This document shows positions 43,035 to 51,827 of a stretch of 64,000 bases of DNA, in pieces. The position numbers and the translations under genes are program-made. The DNA lies in contig NZ_CAOJCN010000014.1 of NCBI RefSeq assembly GCF_948329515.1, forward strand, positions 62,001 to 126,000, written 5' to 3'. The notes under the pieces were generated by a model. It saw only the letters and a program-made list of their open reading frames with translations. It had not been told where the DNA came from and did no database searches. Position 1 is the stretch's first letter; each line of letters starts with the position of its first letter. Origin of the DNA: Cohnella rhizoplanae (GTDB taxonomy: Bacteria > Bacillota > Bacilli > Paenibacillales > Paenibacillaceae).

Positions 43035-44108
43035 CTATTCCGCCCAGATCTGCGTCTGCGACACGACGCGCTCTCCGCTCTGCACGGCCTGCTGCATCAA
43101 GAGACCGAGGTAATGATCCTGGCAAGCCTCGGCCAGGCTGTAGAAGTCCGGTCCGCCGGCGGCGTAGCTCGCCATCCTCGCCAAGCAATCGGCGATGGCA
43201 ATCTCGTCGTCGGCCAGCCTGCCGGGCGCGAAGTCGTTGCGGTATGCGTACTCGTCGCCGCACAAGATGGCCTTCAGGTGGAAGCCTTCCAGGTTCCCGT
43301 CCTGCCCCGCATGGACGCGTCTAAGCTGCGTCTCCACCGGGCTGCGGTAATCCCGCAGGTAACGGACCTCGAAGTTGTTGATCTCTCCCGCTTCGCCCCG
43401 GACGAGCAGGCGCGGCGAGCGGATCCAGGAGAAGTACTGGTCGCCGGTAAAATCGTACAGCCCCCTGCGATCGCCGAAGTCGAAGAACGCAATCGTCTGC
43501 TCGGACTCCACGATGCGATGACCGGCGGGATCGCCTTCCCGTCCGGGCCCCTCCGTGATCGGGGACTTGAAGGAAAGGCCGCGGATGGCGGCATTCTCGA
43601 AGCCGATGCCCAGGAATCGCCGCATGAGCACGATGCCGTGATAATCGTGCGCGGCCGACACCTCCGCCAGCGTGACGCGCCCGAGCTTGCCCGAGCTCGC
43701 TATCGCAAGGCGGGCCGCATGGTTCGGCTGATACGGATACTGCTCGGCAACCTGGATCCTGGCCTTGCCCCCGATCGAGCGGTACAGCCGGGTCAGATCC
43801 TCCAGCGTCTCGGCCGGCGGCGTCTCGCATAGCGCAGGCATGCCCGCGGCGGCCAGCTCGTGCAAGACGTCCGGCGCGATGCGCCTCGGCACGCTGACGA
43901 CGACGAAGGCAGCATCGATGGCGGCGAGCATCTCCCGGGTCGAGCCGAATACCGGGACGCCCCACTTTCGCCGGAACGCCTCGGCTTTATCGCCGCTCCG
44001 CACGACGACGCCCGCGACCTCGAATCGCTCCGGCAAGGCCGCCGCGATCCGCATAAAAAATTCGGAGCGCCATCCGCCGCCGACGATCCCGAACCGAACG
44101 GCGCTCAT
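43035..44108 (-). CDS. Gfo/Idh/MocA-family oxidoreductase with altered EKP motif
   Basis: 357 aa. Rossmann start VRFGIVGGGWRSEFFMRIAA and sugar-dehydrogenase-like C-terminal domain (about 120-350). The normally invariant EKP, whose Lys helps hydride transfer, reads CETPPAETL here, so the enzyme may be altered or inactive, or belong to a divergent subfamily. No good ribosome site precedes ATG 44108; instead a 21-codon frame with a strong site ends on it (ATGA overlap). An in-frame ATG 14 codons upstream gives an Arg-rich extension and is less likely. Confidence 0.88.
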   Translation of the reverse strand: MSAVRFGIVGGGWRSEFFMRIAAALPERFEVAGVVVRSGDKAEAFRRKWGVPVFGSTREMLAAIDAAFVVVSVPRRIAPDVLHELAAAGMPALCETPPAETLEDLTRLYRSIGGKARIQVAEQYPYQPNHAARLAIASSGKLGRVTLAEVSAAHDYHGIVLMRRFLGIGFENAAIRGLSFKSPITEGPGREGDPAGHRIVESEQTIAFFDFGDRRGLYDFTGDQYFSWIRSPRLLVRGEAGEINNFEVRYLRDYRSPVETQLRRVHAGQDGNLEGFHLKAILCGDEYAYRNDFAPGRLADDEIAIADCLARMASYAAGGPDFYSLAEACQDHYLGLLMQQAVQSGERVVSQTQIWAE

Positions 44109-44170
44109 GGCAGCCACCCGGGGCATCCGCCGGCGGCGGTCTTCGTCCATTTGCTTAAAAATGCGCTCAT
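44105..44170 (-). CDS. 21-codon leader peptide coupled to the oxidoreductase gene
   Basis: ATG at 44170 has AAAAAGGAG eight bases upstream, the only strong ribosome site in this leader. It reads MSAFLSKWTKTAAGGCPGWL and one more residue, then stops at TGA, overlapping the start of the oxidoreductase. It may deliver ribosomes to the main gene. Alternatively one indel has split a longer N-terminus. Confidence 0.45.
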   Translation of the reverse strand: MSAFLSKWTKTAAGGCPGWLP

Positions 44171-44233
44171 AAAATTGTGCTCCTTTTTCCGCAAATACAG
44201 CCCAGATGCGCGCCGCTTATCCTCCATTATAGC

Positions 44234-44782
44234 TTAGAAAAATACTCTTTCGGTTAACCACAAGCATCCTAATGCAAAAGCGATCGCCGAACAGGCATTG
44301 ACTACTCCCGCCGAATACTTCCTCTTATGTATAAAGAAGAGAAGGGGCAGCAATACGGCCAGAATCCCGAGCTGAGCCGCTTCTATTCCTAAATTAAAAC
44401 TGAAAATATTAAAAGCCAAATCCTTTCTTGCCAGATTCATGCCTTTTAGTAAATCGGCGAACCCCATTCCGTGAATTAATCCGAATACAAACGTGATCAT
44501 CCAGCGCTTCTTCACGTCTTTCCTGAAGATATTCTCAATAGCCACGTAGCAAATGCTAAGCGCGATCGCCGGTTCGACGATATTGGCCGGTACGTTAATG
44601 ATATCGAGCACCGTTAAGGTCAAAGTTAAGCAGTGCGCAATGGTAAAAGCGGTAATCACCGCCGCATATTGTTTAATCGTCTGCCTGGCGATTAACAGCG
44701 AGAAAATGAATAGCAAATGGTCGTAACCCGTCAAAATATGCTCCACGCCGAGTCTGAAGAACGAGATAAATGCAGAAATCAT
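44234..44782 (-). CDS. HupE/UreJ-family membrane protein (short form)
   Basis: 182 aa, six helices. The nickel/cobalt-type motif HX5DH is present as GVEHILTGYDHLLF (about 13-26), with FGLIHGMGFADLL and FNLGIEAAQLGIL further on. HupE/UreJ proteins are linked to nickel or cobalt uptake for hydrogenase or urease, but neither enzyme is in the window. A GGGGGG run precedes the ATG. It is the last gene of a three-gene operon with a longer HupE protein and a TPR membrane protein. Confidence 0.88.
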   Translation of the reverse strand: MISAFISFFRLGVEHILTGYDHLLFIFSLLIARQTIKQYAAVITAFTIAHCLTLTLTVLDIINVPANIVEPAIALSICYVAIENIFRKDVKKRWMITFVFGLIHGMGFADLLKGMNLARKDLAFNIFSFNLGIEAAQLGILAVLLPLLFFIHKRKYSAGVVNACSAIAFALGCLWLTERVFF

Positions 44783-44807
44783 TTACATTGCCCCCCGTTT
44801 TAAAAGC

Positions 44808-46088
44808 TTAGTCATTTCCCTTTGCTCGCGAATAAACAAAACTAGAAATCATGACTATGGATAAACTTGCAATAGCCGAACCCCATACTAATATCAGGAA
44901 CGTGGAAGTCAGAGGATCTATATCCGCTTCAATAACCGTGTTCGTGATGACCTTTCTCCCGCTGTAGATCGTCATGTAATAAGCCATGAACCAAGCGGCG
45001 GCCATATGCAGACCGCTCATCGTTATAAAGACTAATCTGCCGGTTTTGCGCGACAGCGGGGCAAGAAGCTTAATTACTATCGTTGAGAGGATCGAGAAGC
45101 CCGACAGCCAAAAGAAAAACCGCGGGTCCAATATGGGCCCTTGCACGATGTTTAAGATTAAAACAGGACCGAGCGAAACCACGCCAAGAAGTAAAATAGG
45201 CTTCGCAAGCCGATTGGAAGAACGGCGCAGATTAAAGGACTTCCAAAATCGGGTGGGGAAAAGCAAAATGACGACCGAGAGATAATAAATAAGACAAAAA
45301 ATTAATCCATACCACATGTTCCTGTGTTTTATCATCTCGCTTTTCTTCAAGTCATCGTTAAAGCTGTCCTCCGGACTTGCCAGCGCGGTCGCCTGATCCA
45401 GGGCGCGAATCGCCTTGCTATAATGATGCTGCTTAACGAGAATATCCGCATACAATCGCAGGGCCGAGGCTCTGTCCGTGTTGGTCACGCCCGCACCGCT
45501 GATGCTGCTTATATATTTTTCCGCATGTTCGCCGGCCGCTCGGTAGTCGGCAGCCTCGTAATATTGGTTAGCCAAGTAGAGATGCAGCTCGGGCGCAAGC
45601 TTTGCGTGTTCTTGTTTTGAAAGGATGGCTTCCACTTCCGCCAGCCTTTCTTTTAGGGGAACCCGGTCTTCTTCCAACTGAACGCTTCTAAACGCTCGCA
45701 AGGCTTGCCATTCGGGACGTCTCTCCTCGAGATATGCAATTCGGTCTATAAAACCCCTCGCAAATTTGCCATCGGGGAAAAGGTCGAGATACGTATGGTA
45801 ATAGGTCAATGCCTTGTCAAAATGAAAAAGGTAATCGTCGTAAATATGGGTTAATTGCTTGTACACGAGCTCATCGTCGAGGTTGGGATTCTTCGCTAAA
45901 AGCTCCTCTAAAACGCTCGCCGCTTCGTCATAGTTTTTAACGGCAACGAGTCGGTTCGCTTGATCCCGGTATGCCTGCTCATCGTCGGCAGAGCCGCCTT
46001 GAGCCATGCAAATGCCGGACACGAGCACGAAGACCATGCCAATCGTCAGGAGAAGCGCAAAGAAACGAGGCGCACTCATCTTTTTCAT
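44808..46088 (-). CDS. TPR-containing membrane protein between two HupE genes
   Basis: 426 aa. Signal peptide or anchor (about 8-30), TPR-like helical repeats outside the membrane (about 35-245: AVKNYDEAASVLEELLAKNP, ELHLYLANQYYEAADYRAAG, AIRALDQATALASPEDSF), then four to five membrane helices (about 258-420). I do not know this architecture by name. The start overlaps the stop of the long HupE gene (ATGA), so the two are coupled. It may scaffold or load the two HupE-like channels (inference). Confidence 0.75.
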   Translation of the reverse strand: MKKMSAPRFFALLLTIGMVFVLVSGICMAQGGSADDEQAYRDQANRLVAVKNYDEAASVLEELLAKNPNLDDELVYKQLTHIYDDYLFHFDKALTYYHTYLDLFPDGKFARGFIDRIAYLEERRPEWQALRAFRSVQLEEDRVPLKERLAEVEAILSKQEHAKLAPELHLYLANQYYEAADYRAAGEHAEKYISSISGAGVTNTDRASALRLYADILVKQHHYSKAIRALDQATALASPEDSFNDDLKKSEMIKHRNMWYGLIFCLIYYLSVVILLFPTRFWKSFNLRRSSNRLAKPILLLGVVSLGPVLILNIVQGPILDPRFFFWLSGFSILSTIVIKLLAPLSRKTGRLVFITMSGLHMAAAWFMAYYMTIYSGRKVITNTVIEADIDPLTSTFLILVWGSAIASLSIVMISSFVYSRAKGND

Positions 46089-47221
46089 AGAATGAATATC
46101 CGATCGACGAACCAGTAGAAACCAGCGATAAAAATGGCTGCGGATGCTACGATCGTTACTCTTCTGAGAGAGAACCTTTTCTTGATCAAGTAAAGCAGGG
46201 GCAGCGCTATGAACAGGATCATCAGCTGTCCAAATTCTACGCCAACGTTAAACGAGACCACCGAGCGAACCAGATTCGATTGATCGGCGACATACGCCTG
46301 GAGTACGCTGGCAAACCCGAATCCATGAACCAAGCCAAACATAAAGGTGACCAGCCATCGATAATTCACTTTTTTCGCCAATAGATTCTCCGCCGCGATA
46401 TAACAGATGGAGAGGGCAATGACGCTCTCGACAAACTTGGCGTTCAGATTGATAATATGCAGGGCCGCGAGCAGCAAAGTAATGCTATGCGCCACAGTGA
46501 ACGACGTGATGATCTTGAGGGCTTCCCTTGCGGATAGACCGATCACAATCAATGCTAGCAGGAACGCGATGTGATCATACCCGGTTAAGATATGCTTGAT
46601 GCCGAGTACGAAGTAAGTGAAGATTTCGGACAAAAACGCCGCGGTTTTATCGGAGAATTCCCATACGGTATTGTTGGCGTCGAATATATATTGCAGATCC
46701 GGCTGGGTCTTGTCGAAGACCGCCTGCACCGCATCGTCGTCGGCATCGGTGTAGTAGACATAGCCCAGATTCACATGCTGATTGCCGGTCTCTTCAAGCA
46801 ACAGGCGGTAACCGATTTTAACCTTGTTTTCTTGCCAATCGAAATGAAGGCCGCTTATTTTCAGCCATATTTTCCACAGGGTCCCTTCCCTCTCTATTTT
46901 AACGACCTTTTCCGGATAGGAGCGGCCATTGACGGAGACCGATAGTTTCTCGTCGATATAGGGTTGAATGACTTCCGTGGTCATTTTCTGGAGCTGGTCG
47001 GCAGTGAGATGGTCCAGATCGTACCCTAGCTCCTTGATCCCTCTGATTTCCTGAAACAAAGCGGGGTCGAGTTCGATCGTGGACAGAATGCGATCCTTGC
47101 CGAAGGCCCATTTGGAGCCTCCTATATACATGTCGTGGGCAAGGGCGGAGGGCGTTGCGCACAATAACAAGGCGAATACGAGGACCAATGCCGCTAGTTT
47201 TCTGTATCCTTGGGTAAGCAT
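46085..47221 (-). CDS. HupE/UreJ-family protein with extracytoplasmic N-terminal domain
   Basis: About 378 aa. Signal peptide (about 5-27) ending SALAHD, an extracytoplasmic beta-rich domain (about 28-195, LSTIELDPALFQEIRGIKEL, LGYVYYTDADDDAV), then a six-helix HupE/UreJ core with KHILTGYDHIAFLLAL, FGLVHGFGFASVL and FNVGVEFGQLMIL. Metal transport is the family guess. ATG at 47221 has AAGAG at 8-base spacing; a GTG three codons earlier is possible. First gene of the HupE-TPR-HupE operon, visibly AT-richer than its neighbours. Confidence 0.88.
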   Translation of the reverse strand: MLTQGYRKLAALVLVFALLLCATPSALAHDMYIGGSKWAFGKDRILSTIELDPALFQEIRGIKELGYDLDHLTADQLQKMTTEVIQPYIDEKLSVSVNGRSYPEKVVKIEREGTLWKIWLKISGLHFDWQENKVKIGYRLLLEETGNQHVNLGYVYYTDADDDAVQAVFDKTQPDLQYIFDANNTVWEFSDKTAAFLSEIFTYFVLGIKHILTGYDHIAFLLALIVIGLSAREALKIITSFTVAHSITLLLAALHIINLNAKFVESVIALSICYIAAENLLAKKVNYRWLVTFMFGLVHGFGFASVLQAYVADQSNLVRSVVSFNVGVEFGQLMILFIALPLLYLIKKRFSLRRVTIVASAAIFIAGFYWFVDRIFIL

Positions 47222-47265
47222 CCGATGCACTCTTTTCCTTGGGATGTCGACTTATCGCAAATAAG

Positions 47266-47306
47266 AAATGGCGGAGAAGGGTTGCTTTCCTTCCCCGCCA
47301 TTTTTA
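47266..47306 (-). terminator. terminator of the SLH metallophosphoesterase gene
   Basis: AAATGGCGG.GAAGG / CCTTC.CCGCCATTT stem with a 7-8-base loop, 12 bases after the stop; T-rich flanks on both strands. Confidence 0.85.
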
Positions 47307-47317
47307 ATTAAACCCGC

Positions 47318-50300
47318 TTAAAGGCTGCCGTTCTGCTGCAGCATCAGATAGAGACGGTAGATCATTTGCGCGGTCTCCGCCCGAGTCGCTTGACCCGCCG
47401 GGTTCAGCGCCGAGCCGCTGCCCTTGACGATGCCGATGTTGGCCATCTCTTCCACGGCCTTGACCGCGTAAGGCGCGAGCTTCGCCGCGTCCTTGAAGCC
47501 GCTCAGATCCGCCGGCGTGCCGCTCAGTTTGAGCTTGCCGGTGACGTCCATCGCCCGGCTCATGAGCACCATCATGTCCTGACGCGAGATGTAATCGCGA
47601 GGATTGAACTTGTTGTCGCCCTGGCCGTTCGCGATGCCCAGCGCCTTGACGACTCCAAGCGACTCATAGTAGTAGGCGTTCGCGTCCACGTCGCTGAAGT
47701 TGGACGTAACATCCGCCTTGAGGTTCAGCATGCGGACGAGCATCTCCATAAAGTCGGCCCGCGTAATCCGCTGGCTCGGCTCGAAGGTCGTGGCCGACGT
47801 GCCCGTGATGATGCCCTTGTCGGCCAGCACGGAGATTGCGTCTTTCGCCCAATCGTAATGCGAATCGAGGTCTTTGAACGGGTTGGCCGGAATGACCGGC
47901 GTGCCGCCGTTACCTGGATTCGACGGCGTTCCGCCGCCGTTGTTCGGCGTTCCTCCGCCGTTACTCGGCGTTCCGCCTCCGTTGTTCGGCGTTCCGCCGC
48001 CGTTGTTCGGCGTGCTGCCGCCGTTATTCGGCGTTCCGCCGCCGTTGTTCGGCGTTCCGCCGCCGTTGTCCGGCGTTCCTCCGCCGTTGTCTGGTGTTCC
48101 GCCGCCGTTGTCCGGCGTTCCTCCGCCATTGTCCGGCGTTCCGCCGCCGTTGCCCGGATTCGTCGTATCCGCGTTTTTGTAGATGATATAGAGCTGCGGA
48201 ATTTGGTCGGCGTGTTCGCCGGCGCCCTCGAAGGACTCGGCGGTTCTCGTGCCCTGGCCGGATAGCAGGAGGGTCAGCGCATTCCCTTCCTTCCAGTCCG
48301 CCTTATTTACGATCCCCTGCACGACGGCCGCAAGGTTAGGCGTTTGCTGGGCTGGACCGGCTTCGTGCTCGACCGTCCACGCAGGCACGTCCTTCCAGCT
48401 TACGTATTCCTTCGTCTTCACGCGCGACGATACATTGCCCGGTTTATCCAGAAGCGAGTTGGCAATGTCCTCCGCATAGATGCTCACGTCAAACGGATCC
48501 ATGTTCTTATCCGGCTCGTCGACGGAAAACTGAACATAGGCGTCAAGAATCTTAGCCCCTTTAGGAATAGCCAGACCGGCAAATCGGAGCGCGATCTGTT
48601 GATTGAGCTCAGGGGAGCCTTCCATTACGATTTCCAGATCGGAGCTCTCAAGATCCAACGTTCCGTCCGCGCGTTCTTCTGTATCGTCATAAGGGGTTTT
48701 GATCGGCGATACGAGCACGTGGGAATCTGCGTCGGTTGAAGATCCCACGATGATGGATACCTTATTGCTGGCGACCGTGATTCCTTGGACGGTAACTTCC
48801 GCCTGAATGACGACGGTCGTCGGGCGCAGCGGCTTGTTTTTAACGGTTACGACGCCGTCCTTGGAGATAGACACGATATCCTCGGCGTTTGGCTTGAATT
48901 GGACGGCGGCCGAAGCAAGGTCCATGTCCGCTGCCAGATTGTCTTTCGCCGATAAGGTTAGCTTAGCCGCAGCGTCGCCGGACATCGTATCGCGATCCGA
49001 CGTTAGCTTTACTTCTGCCAGCCCATTCGGATTTTGGATATTTAGGGTCACGACATTGCTTTTGACGATATTGCCACCGTCGTAGATCTCGGCCCACACC
49101 TGGACAGCCTCATTAAATACAGGCTTCTTCTTGATCGTGACCGTGCCATCCTTCGCAATGGAAACCAAATCGGGCTTATCCGTTTTATAGCTTACATTGG
49201 CGTTGGTAAGGTCCACATTGGCGTCCTTGCTGTCCACAGCCGTCAGGCTGAGCTTAACCTTGCTCTGCGGATCGTTCGTCGGCAAGGCATCCCCATCCGC
49301 GGCCAGCGTTGCCTTGGCGATATCCAGAGATTCCTGCGGACTGTTGTGAACCGTCAGGGTCTCGATTATCGTGCCGTCGATCCGGCGGGAGGTCACGTTC
49401 ATCGTATCCCCCGCCACGTCGAACTCGGTCAAAAAGTAAGACTTGTCGGCCGTGACGATGTTCGGCCAGGTCGGGTCCACATTATACGACGGAGCGCCGC
49501 CGCCGCCGGAGGTGAGGTACTCGATCCCGTCGACCTCTGCGCGTGCGTAGTTATGGTTGTGACCGTTCAGATACAACGGCACCCCGAATTGCTTCAGGAT
49601 CGGATGGATATATTTCTGGAGATCCGTATTGTTCTCATGCGTGCCGGCACCCCATGCCGGCTGATGGCCCATGACGATTTTCCAAGGCTTGGTCGAGCTG
49701 GCCAGATCGTTAATCAGCCAGTTATACTGCGCGGAGCCTTCCTTAAAGTCCGCATATTCGTCCAGCACCGAGATATGTACCGGGCCGTAGTCGAAGGACC
49801 AGTAGAAGTCGTCCACGTACGGATAGGGGAAGTACTTCTCGTAGACCGAACCTACGCCCTCATGGTTGCCTCTTGCCCCCATCATGGGGACCTCGGCCTG
49901 GAGCGCGTGCAGCTGCGGATAAGCGGACTCGGGCACGAAGTACTGCGCGGTCCAGTTGCTCTCGGAGTCGCTCGAAGCGATATCCCCGCTGTTCAGGAGC
50001 AGCGTCTGGAAGGAGGGATCGGCGATGTAAGCCTTCCGTGCCAGATCGGCTACCTGCTCCTGGTAGGCCGGTTGGGTACGGCTGTCGCCGTAGGAGAGAA
50101 ACTTCACTGCGGTAGCGTCCGCGGCGGGCGCGGTGACGAACGAACCAGCCTGGCCATCTACTTCATAGTAATATTTCGTAGCCGGCTGCAGCCCCGAGAT
50201 ATTGAACTTATGCTGGTTGTCGGCACCGTACGTTTCGACGGATTCTTGCCCCATCGAATAGGAAGTGTCGGTCCCCCACTTGATCTGATTCGGCTGGCTG

Positions 50301-50476
50301 TCGCTCGTTTGCCAAAGGACGCTCATGGAAGTGTTAGTTCCTTCGTATAGCAAATACGGTCCCTTAATGATCGTGCTCCCAGCCGACACGTTGTACATGC
50401 CGATGGTGAACAGAACAGCGCATACAAACAATGCCGCCGTCAAACCTTTCCAACTGGCTTTAAGCTTAACCTTCAT
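47318..50476 (-). CDS. SLH-anchored secreted metallophosphoesterase
   Basis: 1052 aa. Signal peptide (about 1-33), a purple-acid-phosphatase-type Fn3 domain (about 35-120), calcineurin-like phosphoesterase (about 125-345: KFLSYGDSRTQP, LLNSGDIASSD, GARGNHEGV, VMGHQPAWGAG, YLNGHNHNYA, all metal ligands present), two Ig-like repeats (about 370-570), a DNRLRE/CBM96-like beta domain (about 590-755), a (GGGTPDN)-type repeat linker (about 770-860) and three SLH motifs (about 870-1052). It should release phosphate from esters at the cell surface. Start ATG follows GAGAGGG; 13 open codons upstream are ignored. A PhoP-box-like element lies upstream. Confidence 0.94.
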   Translation of the reverse strand: MKVKLKASWKGLTAALFVCAVLFTIGMYNVSAGSTIIKGPYLLYEGTNTSMSVLWQTSDSQPNQIKWGTDTSYSMGQESVETYGADNQHKFNISGLQPATKYYYEVDGQAGSFVTAPAADATAVKFLSYGDSRTQPAYQEQVADLARKAYIADPSFQTLLLNSGDIASSDSESNWTAQYFVPESAYPQLHALQAEVPMMGARGNHEGVGSVYEKYFPYPYVDDFYWSFDYGPVHISVLDEYADFKEGSAQYNWLINDLASSTKPWKIVMGHQPAWGAGTHENNTDLQKYIHPILKQFGVPLYLNGHNHNYARAEVDGIEYLTSGGGGAPSYNVDPTWPNIVTADKSYFLTEFDVAGDTMNVTSRRIDGTIIETLTVHNSPQESLDIAKATLAADGDALPTNDPQSKVKLSLTAVDSKDANVDLTNANVSYKTDKPDLVSIAKDGTVTIKKKPVFNEAVQVWAEIYDGGNIVKSNVVTLNIQNPNGLAEVKLTSDRDTMSGDAAAKLTLSAKDNLAADMDLASAAVQFKPNAEDIVSISKDGVVTVKNKPLRPTTVVIQAEVTVQGITVASNKVSIIVGSSTDADSHVLVSPIKTPYDDTEERADGTLDLESSDLEIVMEGSPELNQQIALRFAGLAIPKGAKILDAYVQFSVDEPDKNMDPFDVSIYAEDIANSLLDKPGNVSSRVKTKEYVSWKDVPAWTVEHEAGPAQQTPNLAAVVQGIVNKADWKEGNALTLLLSGQGTRTAESFEGAGEHADQIPQLYIIYKNADTTNPGNGGGTPDNGGGTPDNGGGTPDNGGGTPDNGGGTPNNGGGTPNNGGSTPNNGGGTPNNGGGTPSNGGGTPNNGGGTPSNPGNGGTPVIPANPFKDLDSHYDWAKDAISVLADKGIITGTSATTFEPSQRITRADFMEMLVRMLNLKADVTSNFSDVDANAYYYESLGVVKALGIANGQGDNKFNPRDYISRQDMMVLMSRAMDVTGKLKLSGTPADLSGFKDAAKLAPYAVKAVEEMANIGIVKGSGSALNPAGQATRAETAQMIYRLYLMLQQNGSL
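47895..48165. repeat. 21-bp coding minisatellite (Gly-Gly-Gly-Thr-Pro-Asp/Asn-Asn linker)
   Basis: About a dozen in-frame copies of a 21-base unit encode the flexible linker between the beta domain and SLH anchor of the phosphoesterase. Copies vary by Asp/Asn/Ser codons and synonymous changes. Length changes by slippage would stay in frame. Confidence 0.9.
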
Positions 50477-50625
50477 GTTTTCATCCCTCTCGCTTTCATT
50501 AGCAGTCGGAATCACGGAGTCCGATGATCAATCCCCCTAAATATGAACCTCCTCCTTTTCCTAGCTTCTTACCGTGTAAAGGATACGGAAATAACAGATC
50601 ATTCCGATGACCACCTGCCTCAGCA

Positions 50626-50679
50626 AGTATATAAATGAAACTTCTTTATAAAATTAAGGTAATGTAAATTTTCTATTAA
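50626..50679 (-). promoter_or_regulatory. PhoP-box-like promoter of the metallophosphoesterase gene
   Basis: Minus strand: TTAATA-5-TTTACA-5-TTAATT, three hexamers at 11-base pitch matching TT(A/T/C)A(C/T)A with one mismatch overall, then 20 bases to a -10 TATACT (50626-50631). The arrangement is that of Bacillus PhoP-activated promoters. About 150 bases of leader follow before the ATG. Confidence 0.5.
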
Positions 50680-50835
50680 CGCTTTTTTTGGGTATAGCCG
50701 TTGGCCTCCCCCAGCCGAGCCCATATAACAAAAAACGTAGAGTTTGCAATCTTCTCTACCGGCTATAACATTCCTCGAATAATTCTTCTCTACAATATTC
50801 CTCATCATAATCCCTAACGAAAGAGATGGACTCCA

Positions 50836-51399
50836 ATGAAATCCATATTTACGGCAAGAGACTTAGCGGTTACGCAAGCGAGCGTAGCCGCGCTGCTTTT
50901 TATATCCATCCCTTTGTTCAATGTGCTCGGATTCAGCAACCATAAGCTGGAGGCCATCCTACACGGTCTAGGCGCGACCGTCACCGTGATCATGAGTTGC
51001 CAAGTGCTTCATCTGACCTACCCCATGCTCCGGGGCAAGAAAGGAGCCGCGGTCACGCTGGAATGGGCGCTCTGGCTGACGAACCTCATGGTCTTGATTA
51101 CGATCATCCTGGGCAATTGGCTCTACATCCCTTACCGGGGTCCGGATGGTCCCCAGCAATGGCTGATGTACCATAGTCCCGAGGTCCATCTCATCGTCAT
51201 GGAGTACAAAGAATTCGTCTCGCTGTACCCGCTCCCCTTGGGCATCGCGGCGGCCGTTTTATTGCGCCGGTTCCGTCATGCGCTGGAAGCGGGTTCGGCA
51301 GTTGGCGGCATCGTCGCCTTCCTGATCACGCTCTTCTGGATCTGTTTACTGATCGGACTTGTATGCGGGATCGGCTTGACGAAATTGAGAATGGTATGA
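50836..51399 (+). CDS. unknown multi-pass membrane protein, first gene of a four-gene operon
   Basis: 187 aa, five likely helices. SNHKLEAILHGLGATVTVIM, MSCQVLHLTYPML and GNWLYIPYR hold His residues near membrane faces, which could bind haem or metal, but no family was recognised. AGAGATGG precedes the ATG. It is followed within 33 bases by a second membrane protein and lies divergent from the SLH phosphoesterase across a 360-base gap. A -10-like TACAAT lies at 50791. Confidence 0.75.
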   Translation: MKSIFTARDLAVTQASVAALLFISIPLFNVLGFSNHKLEAILHGLGATVTVIMSCQVLHLTYPMLRGKKGAAVTLEWALWLTNLMVLITIILGNWLYIPYRGPDGPQQWLMYHSPEVHLIVMEYKEFVSLYPLPLGIAAAVLLRRFRHALEAGSAVGGIVAFLITLFWICLLIGLVCGIGLTKLRMV

Positions 51400-51431
51400 C
51401 CATCAACAGGGTCGGTAGGGAGAGAACAACA

Positions 51432-51824
51432 GTGAAAGAAACAAAACAACGAAAAACGGGCGAAATCGCCGCCGTCCTGCTTTCCGTATGGTTCGGTATC
51501 GCGGCGACGACGGCGAGTCACTTGTGGAGCTATTACAATCCGCTGCAGGCGAATCCGATCTTGCTGAAATGGGGCTCCTGGATTCCCTCTTGGTGGGCCA
51601 TCGGTCCCTACACCGGCAAGGAAACGGCGGGACTGGCCGTCTGGTTGGGCACATGGGTCATACTCCACTGGACGCTCGGCTGGAAAGAGGTCAAGCTGAA
51701 GCCGTGGACGATCGGATTTGCGATCGCCTTTCTTGCCAATCTGATCCTTCTCTGGCCGACCGTCTACCACGCCCTCATGTGGTGGCCTTCCTTGCCGAAC
51801 ACGTTACCGGGAGGGGAGGGTTAA
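51432..51824 (+). CDS. unknown small membrane protein
   Basis: 130 aa with three likely helices: AAVLLSVWFGIAATTASHLW, ETAGLAVWLGTWVILHWTLG and IGFAIAFLANLILLWPTVYH. His and Trp residues cluster near the membrane faces, as in the protein before it. The start is GTG behind GGGAGAG; the frame is open earlier but overlaps the preceding gene. It ends three bases before the next ATG, so the operon is tight. No family recognised. Confidence 0.72.
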   Translation: MKETKQRKTGEIAAVLLSVWFGIAATTASHLWSYYNPLQANPILLKWGSWIPSWWAIGPYTGKETAGLAVWLGTWVILHWTLGWKEVKLKPWTIGFAIAFLANLILLWPTVYHALMWWPSLPNTLPGGEG

Positions 51825-51827
51825 GCG

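Noticed and set aside
47366..48265. 299-codon plus-strand frame antisense to the SLH phosphoesterase
   Set aside because: Val/Arg repeats are the antisense of the linker minisatellite.
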